Position numbers and translations under genes: made by a program. From assembly GCF_028583425.1 (NCBI RefSeq), contig NC_072801.1, positions 9,382,001 through 9,446,000 on the forward strand: a DNA stretch of 64,000 bases. Direction: 5' to 3'. This DNA comes from Eublepharis macularius. Taxonomy: Eukaryota; Chordata; Lepidosauria; Squamata; Eublepharidae. Below are positions 50,220-61,159 of this stretch, piece after piece; position 1 is the first letter of the stretch, and each line of letters opens with the position of its first letter. The notes below the pieces were generated by a model, which was not told the origin of the DNA, ran no database searches, and worked only from the letters and a program-made list of their open reading frames with translations.

Positions 50220-53200
50220 TTCTGCCCCCCCTAAGATGTTCCCCCCCCCAGGTTTCTGTGGGTAGCGGGAGTGGAATGCTTTAACCAATCTAGGGGCATG
50301 AACATGTACAGAGTTCACCCATTCATCAAACCCAGAGTCAAAGTCCTTCCACCTAATGAGATAAAACAACTGATTTCTTTGTATTTTAGAGTCCAGTATT
50401 TGTTGAACTTCATAGTGGGTTTGATCATCGATCAGAGTGGGGATTGGAGGTGCACGGGTGTGCCATTGATCAGCAGGAGGGGCTTTTTTCAACAAACTCA
50501 CATGGAAGGTATCATGTACATGACGAAGATTCTTTGGTAGATTTAGAGCAACAGTCACTTTGTTGATTACTTTGCGAACAGGAAATGGTCCTAAAAATTT
50601 CAATGCTAGCTTGCGGCTGGTTTGGGTTGTTTTCAAATTCTTGGTGGAAAGGTAGACTAGATCGCCCGGCTGTAATTCCCATTCTGCCGCGCGGTGGCGG
50701 TCAGCGTATTTTTTGTAATCCTGTTTGGCTTTGATGAGATGTTTCTTAATCTGCGTCCACTGTTGAGCTGCTTCCCCCCACCATTCGGTGACGTCTTTGG
50801 AGGTTGTAGTAGGGGGAGGAAGCGCCTCGAATGGGAAGGGTTTGAAGTGGAAGCCATAGACGATTTTGAAGGGAGTTTCTCCCGTAGAAGCGTGCACGCT
50901 GTTATTATACGAGAATTCTGCCAAGGGGAGCAAATCAAACCAATTGTCCTGTTGAAAGTTAATATAACAGCGTAGAAATTGTTCTAATATCTGATTTGTT
51001 TTTTCCGACTGTCCGTCTGTTTCTGGGTGATGGCTTGAACTCAGACCCTGTTCAATACCCAGAAGTTGTAAAAGCTCCCGCCAGAAGTTGGCAACGAACT
51101 GTCCGCCGCGATCCGAGATCACCTTGGATGGAAAAGAATGTATTTTTACAATGTTTTTTATAAAGATGTCAGCTAGCTTTCTAGCCGAAGGAATTGTAGT
51201 ACAGGGTATAAAATGGGCTTGCTTGGAGAATAAATCGACTACGACTAAGATACAATTGTGTCCCTTGGAGGGGGGCAAGTCTGTGATAAAATCCATGGAA
51301 ATTATTTCCCACGGTCGGCTTGGCGTTTCTAGGGGTTGCAGGAGACCCGGCGGTTTTCCTTTACGGGATTTGGCGCTGAGACAGATGGGGCAAGACGCTA
51401 CATATTGTGAAATGTCCTTGCGCATGCCCGGCCACCAAAATTGGCGTTGTACCAAGTGAAGTGTTTTTAAATACCCATAATGTCCCGCTGTGGGAGCATC
51501 GTGACAGCGTTGTAACACTTCTTTCCTCAAGCTTTTGGGTACATAGAAGCGATCTCCCCAGAGCCATTCCCCCTGATTGGATTGTTGCAGTTTGTCTCTG
51601 GGCACATCGTCCCCCTCCTTTTCCACTTCAGCTTTTAATTTTTCTCTCCATCCCTGGTCGGGTTGGGGAAAGCGGGTGGTGCGGCTGCGTGTTGTCACCA
51701 CGCCCCCTAATTGCGTAGGTGAGAAGACTGTGTCTATTGTCTCCTCCCTTTTGCTTTTGTGCTGGGGCATGCGTGATAGAGCGTCCGCCAAGAAGTTGGT
51801 TTTCCCAGGGAGGAAGTTCAATGTGAAATCAAATTTAGAGAAAAACTCCGCCCATCTCAGTTGTTTGGCGTTTAGCCTGCGAGGGCTGCGCAGGGCTTCT
51901 AAATTTTTATGATCCGTCCAGACTTCGAACGGATGGCGGGCTCCTTCTAGCCAATGTCTCCAGGTAGTGAGAGCCGCTTTTACAGCAAAGGCTTCTTTTT
52001 CCCATACATTCCAATTCCTTTCCGATTCTGAAAATTTTCTGGAAAGGAAGGCGCAGGGTTTAAGCTTTTCATCCGCCCCCCGCTGTAGCAGTACACCCCC
52101 AATTGCCGTGTCGCTGGCATCGACCTGTACTATGAACAGGCGACTGTCGTCGGGGTGTTGTAGAACGGGTTCTGATACAAACTGCGTTTTAAGGTGATCG
52201 AACGCCGTTTGGCATTCCGCCGTCCAAGCCAGTTTTGCGCTTGGTTTTTTGGCTTGGCTCCCCTTATCTTTGGTTTTTAACAGTTCAGTTAGGGGGAGTG
52301 TGATTTGGGCGAAATTTGCAATGAACTCTCTATAGAAGTTGGCAAAGCCCAAGAAGGATTGTAATTCTTTGCGAGTTGTGGGGGTTTGCCAATTTAGTAC
52401 TGCTTGTATTTTACTCGGATCCATTTTTAAACCCTCCTTAGAAATACAATAGCCCAAGTAAGTGAGTTCCGTTTTATGAAATTCACATTTGGAGAGTTTA
52501 ATAGGTAACTGGTTATTTAGGAGGGTGGTTAAGACTCTCTTCACCAGATCTACGTGTTCTTCTTCAGTTTCTGAATAAATTAACACATCATCCAGATACA
52601 CCACTACCCCTTTATAGAGGAATTCATGCAGCACCTCATTAATCATGGACATGAAAACTGAGGGGGCTCCGGCCAGGCCAAAAGGCATAACTAAGTATTC
52701 ATATTGGCCGAGTGATGTGTTGAAGGCTGTTTTCCATTCATCCCCCTCTCGAATACGAACGTGAAAGTAAGCATCTTTCAAATCTAATTTCGTAAAGATC
52801 TTACCTTGAGCCACGACGTTGAGTAGATCTCTTATGAGCGGAATAGGGTAGGCATTGCTGGAAGAGACCGCATTAAGACCTCGAAAGTCCGTGCATAATC
52901 TCAAGCCCCCATCTTTCTTTTTTACAAAAAGTACTGGCGCTGCATGGGGACTGTTAGCTGGCCGAATAAATCCTCTTTGAAGGTTGAGGTCGATGAATTT
53001 GCGGAGCTCTTCTCTTTCGTTGGGACTCATAGGATATAGGCGGCCTTTGGGCAGCGAGGCGCCAGGTAAAATTTCCACAGCACAGTCTGTCCTCCTGTGA
53101 GGAGGTAACGAGTTGGCTTCTTCTTCTGTGAAGGCTTGGGTGTACGCCCTGTATTGTTTGGGTATTAGGTTGATTTCTTCCTGGGAGAGGAGAGCCGGTT

Positions 53201-53690
53201 CGGTTGCGGTCGGATCTTTTCCCCAATTTTGATCCCACCGATGACTTTTGCATGACTCATGGGTAAATGTGATGCTTCCCCCTGCCCAGTTAATGTAGGG
53301 GTTATGGTCGCATAACCACCGGCTCCCCAGAATCAAGGGGTACTTTGCTGTGGCACTAATAACGAAAGATCTTTTTTCCCAATGTTGTCCCATGCCTGTG
53401 ATGATTGGCATGGTTTCTGTAGTCACTGGATTCATGTTAGTGCCATCCATTTGTTCGAAAATGACCGGTATGTCTAAGTCTTTGACAGGGAGTACTAGTC
53501 CGTGTACCAAGGCTGGTGCGATAATGTCTCTAGAGCAGCCCGAATCAATGAGACGGAACCAGTGGAGGGGGTGACGGACCGCAACCGGGGGAGCCCCGTC
53601 CCACCAACGGCGGAGGGGAACCGATACAACCGGGGGGTCCAATCCTCCCTCCAACCACGACGCAAGCTGATCAGCCGGTAGCCCCTCCAC
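50220..53690 (-). other. pol region of the Gypsy element (fossil)
   Basis: A long pol-like region on the strand opposite to gag and the LTRs. Domains in order: aspartic protease (word DSGCSRD), reverse transcriptase (YLDDVLIYS), RNase H, integrase with an HHCC-type finger and DDE core, and a C-terminal chromodomain (RWKDFDSGFDEWV), which places it among chromoviruses. It is part of the broken element described above and has no host role. Confidence 0.92.
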
Positions 53691-53699
53691 CTACAACGC

Positions 53700-54895
53700 A
53701 AGCGGGACCAACCCCGGGGCCGCGAGGTGATACGCCTCCGCTTCGTCCGCTACCACTCCATCCCCAACCATTACGACCGGCCCCTCATCAGCCGCGGCCG
53801 ACGCAACCTATACCGAGAGGACTTTTTCCCCAGCCGCGCCCGGGAGTACCTCCACTGCGCCAGCCGCGACCGCACCCGCAACAACCTCTACCACAGAGAC
53901 CACAGATGCCGCCAGCTCCGAGGCCCCTCGGCCCGCTAGATGTCTATCCAATGCCGGCGCCGGCCCCTCGACAAGACCTTCCAATGGGTTGGGTCAAGTT
54001 GGATGCTACGTTCGATGGGGACCCTTCCAAATTGGGATTTTTCCTAGTACAAGTAGTGCAATTTTTTAATCGTTGGGGGCATCTTTTCGGAAGTGAAGCT
54101 AGTCAAATCGAACATCTGGGGTCACGTCTTCAAGGCAAAGCAGCTGACTGGTATGTAGGACTGTATAACGTGGGGGCCCCTGAGTTAGATACCCTCCAAG
54201 GGCTGGTAGACGCAATCCGAGCTCAATATGAAGATCCCCTAGAAGAAACCAGAGCCCGAACAGAATTGCAGGCTATCAGGCAAGGCAGCATGTCGGCTAG
54301 AGACTATGCCGCAAAATTCCGACAACTCGCTGCCAAATGCCCAAGGTGTGAGGAATCCACCAAGATTATCATGTTTAAACAGGGTTTAAACCCTAGATTG
54401 CTGGACAGAGCTTTAATGCAAGATAATCCTCCTACGCTGTTGGGGTGGATACAATTGACCTGTGAAGTAGAAAACCGTCTGATGGAAGTTCGTTTGGTGG
54501 AGCAACACCAACAACCTCCGGGCCAGAGACGCTCCTCCACTCCTGCTCGAGGGAGCCGGGGGGCTGGCTACGCTATCGGTGGAGTGAGAGATGCTAGATG
54601 GCAACAAGGATTGTGTTTGCAGTATGGACAAAGTGGTCATTTTGCAGCGCAATGTCCTTATCGGCCTGTGCAAAGACCTCTGCTCCAACTCAGACGCCCA
54701 GCCCCCGCTGCCTACCCGGCGCCACCGCGCCCTACCCCAGCACCCAGAACGGCAAGAGGTAGGGGAGCGCCGAGAAGAAATCCCCCTGAGAGGGGGCTAG
54801 AACTGGAAGAAGTTATGGAATATGATCCAACGGCGATGGCGGGAGGGGAGAATCCAGAAAGCCCCTCCTCGGGAAACGAAATGGATCTGTCGTGA
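53700..54895 (+). other. gag region of the Gypsy element (fossil)
   Basis: A Pro/Arg-rich leading part is followed by a capsid-like region (words FNRWGHLFGSEASQIEHLGS and LQGKAADWYVGLYN) and one zinc-knuckle-like segment near the end. This is the usual Gypsy Gag layout. Part of the broken element. Confidence 0.88.
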
Positions 54896-55175
54896 AAGGA
54901 CCCAAACGGCAGATCAAACCTCAGTCAGGCCGGTTCTTGGTGCACCTCCAATCCCCACTCTGATCGATGATCAAACCCACTATGAAGTTCAACAAATACT
55001 GGACTCTAAAATACAAAGAAATCAGTTGTTTTATCTCATTAGGTGGAAGGACTTTGACTCTGGGTTTGATGAATGGGTGAACTCTGTACATGTTCATGCC
55101 CCTAGATTGGTTAAAGCATTCCACTCCCGCTACCCACAGAAACCTGGGGGGGGGAACATCTTAGGGGGGGCAGAA

Positions 55176-55599
55176 TGTCAGGACCAGATTTCCTTCTTGT
55201 GTGCCTTTGCTTAACCGACTCCATTTTTAATCCTTTCAGTGTTTAAGTGTTCTCTTCCAGGTGCCGAGGTTCCCAGGCAGCTATCTCACAGAAAAGGATT
55301 GTTTTGGCTACCACCGTTCCACCAAGAACCGGCCTTGGGAAGTTTCCGCGCTTTTGACTTCAAAGGGGATGTTATGAGAACTGTGGGGGGAGGTTGGGCC
55401 TGCTGTGATCTGTTACTCTGTTCCTCATGCTTTGCCTTTCATTGGTAACAATGCACATGTACCATCCTGGACCTTGAGTTCAGGCTAGTGGACTATAATG
55501 AACTAATTCTTCAGTAAAAACCTTTTGGAAACAATGGACTGTTGTCTAATTGCAGAAGGTAGTCTGGAGTAAGAACGTTATCTAGCCACAAGTCTGACA
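55176..55599 (+). repeat. 3' LTR of the Gypsy element
   Basis: 424 bp, ending CTGACA and followed by the target duplication ccatc. It directly follows a short coding piece ending at the chromodomain side of pol. Confidence 0.93.
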
Positions 55600-56548
55600 C
55601 CATCTAGGGCTATCATCTCAGCCAATACATGAGTTCCTGTCTCCTGAGCTTTCCCCTTGAATCTTTTGCTTGGCAGGGACGAGCCAGAGGGAACAAGTTC
55701 CTGAAGGGTAGCCTGCCTAGAAGTTCCACTCCCACCCACAGCTCTCTCAGGGGTGTGAGCCTTCTGACTAGGGGTGGACTCCCGTTCCACTTGCCCTTCT
55801 CCCTGCTCAGCAGCCCTCTTCACCCCACTGCTTGATATTTTTTCTTGAGCCAGCAGGCTTGGGTGATGTCTCTGCAGATGCCTGCAGAGGACACTGGATG
55901 ACAGGTGTTTGGGGTCCACACCCCTACGCACCATGGCATTGCAGACTTGGCAACGCACCGAACATGGGTTGTTTGGGATGGTCCGGAAGTGCCGCCAAAG
56001 CGTGGGGTTAAAACGGACACCAGGAATCTGTGGCTCAGGAGGAGGACAAAGCCTTAATGGTTGAAGTGTGCGGCTGGGCCGGGCGGGTGGAATGCAGGCA
56101 GGGGAAGCCACAGGAGATTGGGATGGGAAGGAGCTGAATGTGTCTGCCGGACCCTCCAGTGACCCCTGAGATTGATCCATGGAGAGTGTTGGCAGCTGAT
56201 CCTCATTGGGCAACGCTGAGAGCTCTTCTGCCTGCTCCTTGATCCCCAAAAGCAAATCTGTAGAACGAGGTGCTGCCTCTGAGGTCTCCCTGTCCCTGGT
56301 GCCACTTGTACTGGGCACCGATGGGCACCCAGGACAACCTTTGTAATTCTTCCCACCACGACCACTCTTGTTCCTCTTTCCAGCCCTCATGGTGCTATGG
56401 GAAAAGATCTCTACAAACAAGTGATAATTTTAAATGAAGCACAGAGCCCCAAAAGCTTGGAGCAGGGTAGGACAGAGCCAAGTGGCACCCAGCTGAACCC
56501 CAGTTGAGGGAAGAATGCACCACAGAAGACACTCTAGAGAGGCTTAGA

Positions 56549-57112
56549 AAGAAGTGAAGCAGAGAGAGCCCCCCAGAACTTGGTGCCAGTGTTCCTAGGG
56601 TGGGTGTTTCACAGAGGCCAGTAGCAGTCTTCCCCCTGCACCTCAAAAGCCAGGCTGGAAATATCCCCCCAAGTCACACACTATTTAGGGAGTGAAAAGG
56701 CTTTGAAAGAAGTGAAGCAGACAGAGCCCCCCCAAATGTGCTGCCAGTGGTCCTAGGGTGGGTGTTTCACAGAGGCCAGTAGCAGTCTCCCCCTGCACCT
56801 AAAAAGCCAGGCTGGAAATATCCCCCCAAGTCACCTACTATTTAGGAAGTGAAAGGCTTTGAAAGGAGTGAAGCAGAGAGCCCCCCCAAAGCGAGCTGCC
56901 GGTCACCAGAGAGTAGGTGTTTCACAGAGGCCAGTAGCAGTCTCCCCCTGCACCTCAAAAGCCAGGCTGGAAATGTCCCCCCAAGTCACCCACTAAAAAG
57001 GCTTTGAAAGGAGTGAAGCAGACAGAGCCCCCCAAAACCTGCTGCCGGTCGTCAGAGAGTAGGTGTTTCACAGAGCCTAACAGCAGTCTTCCTCCCCTTG
57101 CATCTCATCAGC
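56549..57112 (-). repeat. Tandem array of about 150-bp units in the hAT 5' region
   Basis: Four units, each with ggtgtttcacagaggccagt or a close variant (near 56600, 56760, 56907 and 57062), agccaggctggaaat and gtgaagcag. Period is 145-160 bases; the last unit is partial. The array lies between the right terminal repeat and the transposase start, so it may be part of the transposon's 5' control region (inference). Confidence 0.88.
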
Positions 57113-57519
57113 AGCCAAGAAAGAACAGGGGGGAATGAAGGCAAGAACTCAGGCAGACAATGCCCAAAGCTGCCTTGCACCCACTGTGAGTCTGTGAGTG
57201 GGGTGGCGTCACAGCACAATAGAACCCACCGGCAACCCAGAAAAAAGAGATTTGGGGGGGGAGGGGGGATTAAGTCCGAGAAGAACCCAAGGACTCAAAA
57301 CGCAGAAAGAAATCAGAGTAACCCAATAGTGCAGTAAAAGGATTTTTTAAAAAGTGCTCTAGAATAGAAACGAGGAGAAAAAAATTAAACAGGAATGGAG
57401 AAAAGAGAAAGCTCTCTTGCACCAGAAGCCCCAAAGCCGCAGACACAAGCCGTGCTCTCACAAAAAAAAAAAAAAAAAAAAAACACCTTCCCCACAGCAA
57501 GCAGTTGCTAAGCTAACTC

Positions 57520-57865
57520 GCGTCCCCGCGCCAGCAAAATGGAGCGGCTCTTCGCACGCTTTGTCTTTTATGCAGAAAGGCTGTGATCTCTGACAAGCTC
57601 TTGATTGGCTGACAGAGCTGCAAATCAAGGTTTCCTGGGCTAAGATTGGTGTGTTCCAAACGAGGAAGGTGGCTCCACACTGACGCCAAGGAAATTGTTT
57701 GAGCGGGAATCCTGGCATGACGGGCCAACGGACACACGGACAGAAAGCCCCAATGTTCGGCGGTTTCATGAGAAAAACGCGCCCACGGGCCGCGTGTTCG
57801 CGGAGGATGAACTGGGTAAGTTCGTGACGAAATTAGGTCCGTTATGCGGTCCGTGCCCATCTCTA
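57520..57865 (-). promoter_or_regulatory. Candidate promoter region of the hAT transposase
   Basis: The terminal 350 bases at the transposase 5' side contain two CCAAT boxes on the coding strand (complements of gattgg near 57603 and 57645), CpG-rich stretches and the 18-bp terminal repeat. A run of about 21 A residues lies just outside (57461-57482). The position and motifs suggest a promoter; no TATA box is obvious. Confidence 0.35.
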
Positions 57866-59130
57866 CTTACTATACATGGAATGAGAAATGCCAGATGTTC
57901 AAGCTGGATTCAGAAAAAAAAGAGGCACCAGAGATCACACTGCAAATTTATGATGGCTAATGGAACATACCAGGGAATTTCAGAAGAAAATCAGCCTGTG
58001 TTTTAGAGATTATAGCAAAGCTTTTGACTGTGTGGATCATGAAAAGCTATAGAGTCTTAAAAGAAATGGGGTGCCCCAATATCTGATTGTTTTGATGCAC
58101 AACCTGTACACTGGACAAGAGGTTACTGTCAGGACAGAATATGAGAAGACAGAATAGTTTCGAATTGGCAAAGGTGTAAGACAAGGATGCATATTATCTC
58201 CCTACCTATTCAACCCCTATGCAGAGTATTTCATAAAGAAAGCTGGATTAGATCTAGAAGAAGGTGAAGTGAAAATAGGTGAAACATTAACAATTTGAGA
58301 TATGCAGATGACACCACATTCCTGGCAGAAAATAGTGAAGATATGAAACAACTACTGATGAAGGTTAAAGAAGAAAGTGCCAAAGCATGATTACAGCTTC
58401 TTGCTTCTTGATGTTAATCAAGAAGACAAAAGTAATGACACCAGAAATCCTAGGATTACACAATTTTAACGTTGACCATTTTAAAGTTGACAATTACACC
58501 ATTTTAAAGTTGACAATGAGGAAATTGTTCAAGATTTTCTATTCCTTGGCTCAATCATCAACCAACAGGGAGACTGCAATGAAGAAATCAGAAGATTGAG
58601 ACATGAAAGAGCAGCTGTGAGGGAGCTAGAGAAGATCCTTAAAGATAAAGATGTCTCTCTGGGAACCAAGATCAAGATAATCCAAACTATGGTATTCCCC
58701 ATTATGATGTATGGATATGAAAGCTGGACAGTGAAGAAAGTTGACAAGAAGAAAATGGATTTGTTTGAAATATGGTGCTGGAGGAGAATTTTGCGGATAC
58801 CATGGATGGCCAAAAAAACAAATAAGTGGGTTCTAGATCAAATTAATCCTGAATTCTCCCTAGAAGCTAAAATGACAACACCGAGGCTATCATACTTTGG
58901 TCACATCATGAGAAGACAAGATTCCCTGGAAAAGTCAATGCTGCCAGGAAAAGTAGAAGGTAGTAGGAAAAGAGGAAGACCTAAAACAAGATGGCTTGAC
59001 TCAATAAAAGAAGCCATGTCCTCCAGTTTGCAGAATCTGAGCAAGTCTGTTAATGATAGGATGTTTTGGAGGCCTTTCATTCATAGGGTATCCATAGGTT
59101 GGAGGCGACTTGATGGCACATAACACACAC

Positions 59131-60394
59131 ACAAGTATGATAAAGCAGATAGAGAGACTCTAGTCTTCTCAACTTGCAGAGGACCAAGATTTTTTTTTAA
59201 CTTGCCAACGCAATGTTTGTGGGGAGGGAAAGAGGGAGAAAGATAATTCAGCTGCAGGAGTTCTCTAAAAATGAGAAACCACTAACAATTGCCATATAAG
59301 CAACTTGCTTTGTGACAGAAATCCATTTGAGCTTGTCAGTCACTTGTCACCATCCCAAAAGCTTTACTCCCATTTATGCTTCCCTGTCTTCCTGCATCTG
59401 AAAGGAAAGCAGCTTTTCCCCACCCACACACCTCCTTTTCTTAAGCCCTGGCCCTTATTTGGTTATGCAAGGGTTTTTTCCCCTTCACTTGAGAGCTTGC
59501 CTACATGGCGGCAGCAAGTGGGAAATCCCGCTACTTGAACGTATCTGTTTAGCCTCACCACTGGAAGCTCTCACAGAAACAAGGCAGGCCCTAGCAGTTT
59601 AAGGCATTTATTATCACCGGTACCCAACACAAACCACACTTGGGGATAAATTAACCTACAAATTCCAGTATATTAAATATATGAATAATTCTTTTATGTG
59701 TAAAGTGCTCAGTGCAATAAATATAAATAGATATTGAAATACAATTCATATATCAATTCAACAATTCATTCATCCATCAAGCAAAAAGATAAATACAGGA
59801 ATCTTAAATATATAAAGTATATAAAATAGACCGTACACCTACAAATAAGTCCCTCAGTGTCAGCAATAAAAGTCTCTGAAATTAATAGTAGTTTGTTCTT
59901 TATTTTCCAAATGACTATCTAGACACTGGAGACTCCCGCATTGCCATCAATGCAATAGGTACACGCATGCCGAATGCTTTGCAAAAAGTCCGAAGGACAC
60001 CTATCTCAATTTGTCTTTAATAGGTGAAGTTTGAAAAGAGCAAGGGGACCCAAGGATCCCCCACTTATCGCCAGTAATCGTGGAAGAAAGATAGGCACAG
60101 AACGTTGTGTCAACCAACAATAACGTTACTTTCTCTTGCTCTCTTGTTCTTCCTTCTAGGTGGAGCCCAGCAGATGGAATGAGGGACCCCAAAGAATCCC
60201 TGGCCCTACAAGTGGCCGGCTATATTATTCAGCTTGTTTCATCCCACAACAACTTCCTCAGGGGCCAACGATCAATCCAGCCGTACACACAACTTTCTAA
60301 GAATAAAATTTTTGGATGTTATAAATCTGTTTGTTTCTTATAACTACCCACCATAACAGCATTTTCTAAACTTTACATAAATAGGAACACTCAC
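59131..60394. other. Spacer with no recognised gene
   Basis: AT-rich, including a stretch with several short ataaata and tataaa words (59690-59830). No exon or known repeat could be supported. Confidence 0.45.
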
Positions 60395-61157
60395 CAAATT
60401 AGTCAGAGTGCCCCCACTCTCCTAGCTTTCTGCAAATGATGCAAAACTGAATTATTCAAAAAGGCTTTTTGTATTGCAGGGAGGGGGGTCTCAGATGCTT
60501 CACTAAAGAGTTAGGGACCTTGGACTTCACCACTATGTTGCCTTACGTACTACCTAATGTAATGTATTGGTCGAACTCTAGCTTAAGCAAGGGAACTGAG
60601 GCCTACACTATCACTGGCTGCTAATAGCGGATAGCAGCCAATCAGGATGGCAAGATAAAGACCAATCACTGAGCTGTAAATAAGTTATAATGTACATAGT
60701 TGATACAAATGAAGGATTCCTGTTCTGTGTTATTGGGTTATTGGGGAGTGGTTTGAGATTGAAGTTGTGGATATATATGTGTGTGTTGCCGCCTAAAAGT
60801 CTGTCTGTGTTCCTGCTGAATAAAGAGCTGTTGAACTACGTGATGTCTGAACCCACTATTTAACACCTGATGTCTTAAATATGTGCTCCTATGAGCTACT
60901 TGTGTTTCATGCAGTCTAATGTCAGCATTCTCAGGTACAGCCTGAGAAGGTAGGAAGGAAGTTAGTAAATACAGAACAGAAACGTATGTTCTGTTTCAGC
61001 ATTTCTTCAACTCTGTCATGGATTCTTACTAATGCCATGTCTTTAAAAACTTGTGTTTATTTTCCCTATGGCACTGCTTATGGAAATGTCCTTGAAACTG
61101 ATGTACTGATCTTCCACTGTGTAATCCGCTTTGAGTCTCAGTGAGAAAGGTGGACTA
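60395..61157 (+). mobile_element. L2-like LINE 3' end split by a probable solo LTR
   Basis: It begins with the coding remnant gtgcccccactctcctagct (compare APTLLAVCKLYKT in the copy at 41346) and ends with the tail cgctttgagtctcagtgaga. The middle is interrupted by an LTR-like unit (60558-60865). Confidence 0.6.
60558..60865 (+). mobile_element. Probable solo LTR, 308 bp
   Basis: It starts TGTAATGTATTGG and ends CTATTTAACA, with an AATAAA signal (60819-60824) about 45 bases before the end, as in an LTR. The flanking 5-mers are cctaa and cctga, a 4 of 5 match. It differs from the TGTC...GACA group and may come from a retrovirus-like family. Fossil. Confidence 0.55.
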
Positions 61158-61159
61158 TA

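Larger units (their letters stand above)
49518..55599 (+). mobile_element. Ty3/Gypsy chromovirus-type LTR retrotransposon, young but broken fossil
   Basis: Two 424-bp LTRs in the same orientation (49518-49941 and 55176-55599) begin TGTCAGG, end CTGACA and differ by eye at one position. A perfect 5-bp duplication, ccatc, flanks the element (49513-49517 and 55600-55604), so it entered the hAT transposase in one event. Parts: a gag region with a CCHC-like knuckle (about 53700-54895, plus); a pol region (50220-53690, minus) with protease, reverse transcriptase, RNase H, integrase and chromodomain; a partial LTR copy joined to it (about 49944-50219, minus); and a short chromodomain-end piece (54940-55175, plus). 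No envelope gene is seen. The parts are not in the family's usual order, so it is broken, with about two or three rearrangement joints. LTR identity implies a very recent insertion. Confidence 0.92.
47850..56390 (-). pseudogene. hAT-family BED-finger transposase, broken, split by the LTR element
   Basis: The N-terminal part (55600-56390) starts at an ATG in good context (CACCATGAG) next to a possible splice acceptor. It carries a BED zinc finger with a Cys-x2-Cys (CQVC) and an HLQRHH histidine cluster (about 55870-56010). The C-terminal part (47850-49517) has the DDE/RNase H-like core: TVHFTADLWSSRHHGYLTIT, GYMVTDAGRNMLVALNE and RWNSTYMMIARLVEQRHVLE. The hATC dimerisation segment LSCPPTSVQSERVFSYLGDI ends it. 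The LTR element entered between ALDG and LPLSVLEGVGF, and the frame is in register on both sides of the 5-bp duplication. Independent damage: a frameshift at a C run (about 48514-48521), a TGA at 48356-48358 and another frameshift near 48020. It is closest to ZBED-like hAT transposases. Confidence 0.9.
44968..57865 (-). mobile_element. hAT transposon with BED-type transposase, 12.9 kb including insertions
   Basis: The ends are an 18-bp perfect terminal inverted repeat, tagagatgggcacggacc, and the element is flanked by a perfect 8-bp duplication cttactat (44960-44967 and 57866-57873) inside the Bov-B LINE. Both figures fit hAT elements. The transposase is on the minus strand. Two LTR insertions (46540-47650 and 49518-55599) lie inside; without them the element is about 5.7 kb. 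The subterminal regions carry repeated ggtccg/cggacc words, possible transposase-binding sites. The transposase is broken, so the copy cannot move itself, but intact ends could still be recognised by a related enzyme (inference). Confidence 0.93.
44060..59130 (+). mobile_element. Bov-B (RTE clade) LINE split by a hAT transposon
   Basis: Left part (about 44060-44967): the plus strand encodes Bov-B words such as YNNQCKEIEENNKKGRTRDP, KERWKQYTEELYKKDGTMTD and SHASKVMLKIL in several frames. Right part (57874-59130) resumes with the RT core (remnants of SKAFDCVDHEKL and RYADDTTFLAENSEDMKQLL), then IKIIQTMVFPIMMYGYESWT, FEIWCWRRILRIPWMAKKTN, FSLEAKMTTPRLSYFGHIMR, RQDSLEKS and GSRKRGRPKTRWLDSIKEAM. 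The end is ggttggaggcgacttgatgg with an ACA-repeat tail, typical of Bov-B. The reading frame has many stops and shifts, so it is dead. A 175-residue frame (58596-59123) survives at the C-terminal end. Confidence 0.93.

Noticed and set aside
49518-55599. Two independent LTR elements inserted side by side in opposite directions
   Set aside because: One pair of outer LTRs in the same orientation shares a single perfect 5-bp duplication, which points to one integrated unit with a rearranged interior.
49518-55599. Endogenous retrovirus with an envelope gene
   Set aside because: No envelope region is visible; the pol order and chromodomain are those of a Ty3/Gypsy chromovirus.
58596-59123. 175-residue intact gene
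   Set aside because: It is the C-terminal part of the Bov-B LINE reverse transcriptase protein, not a host gene.
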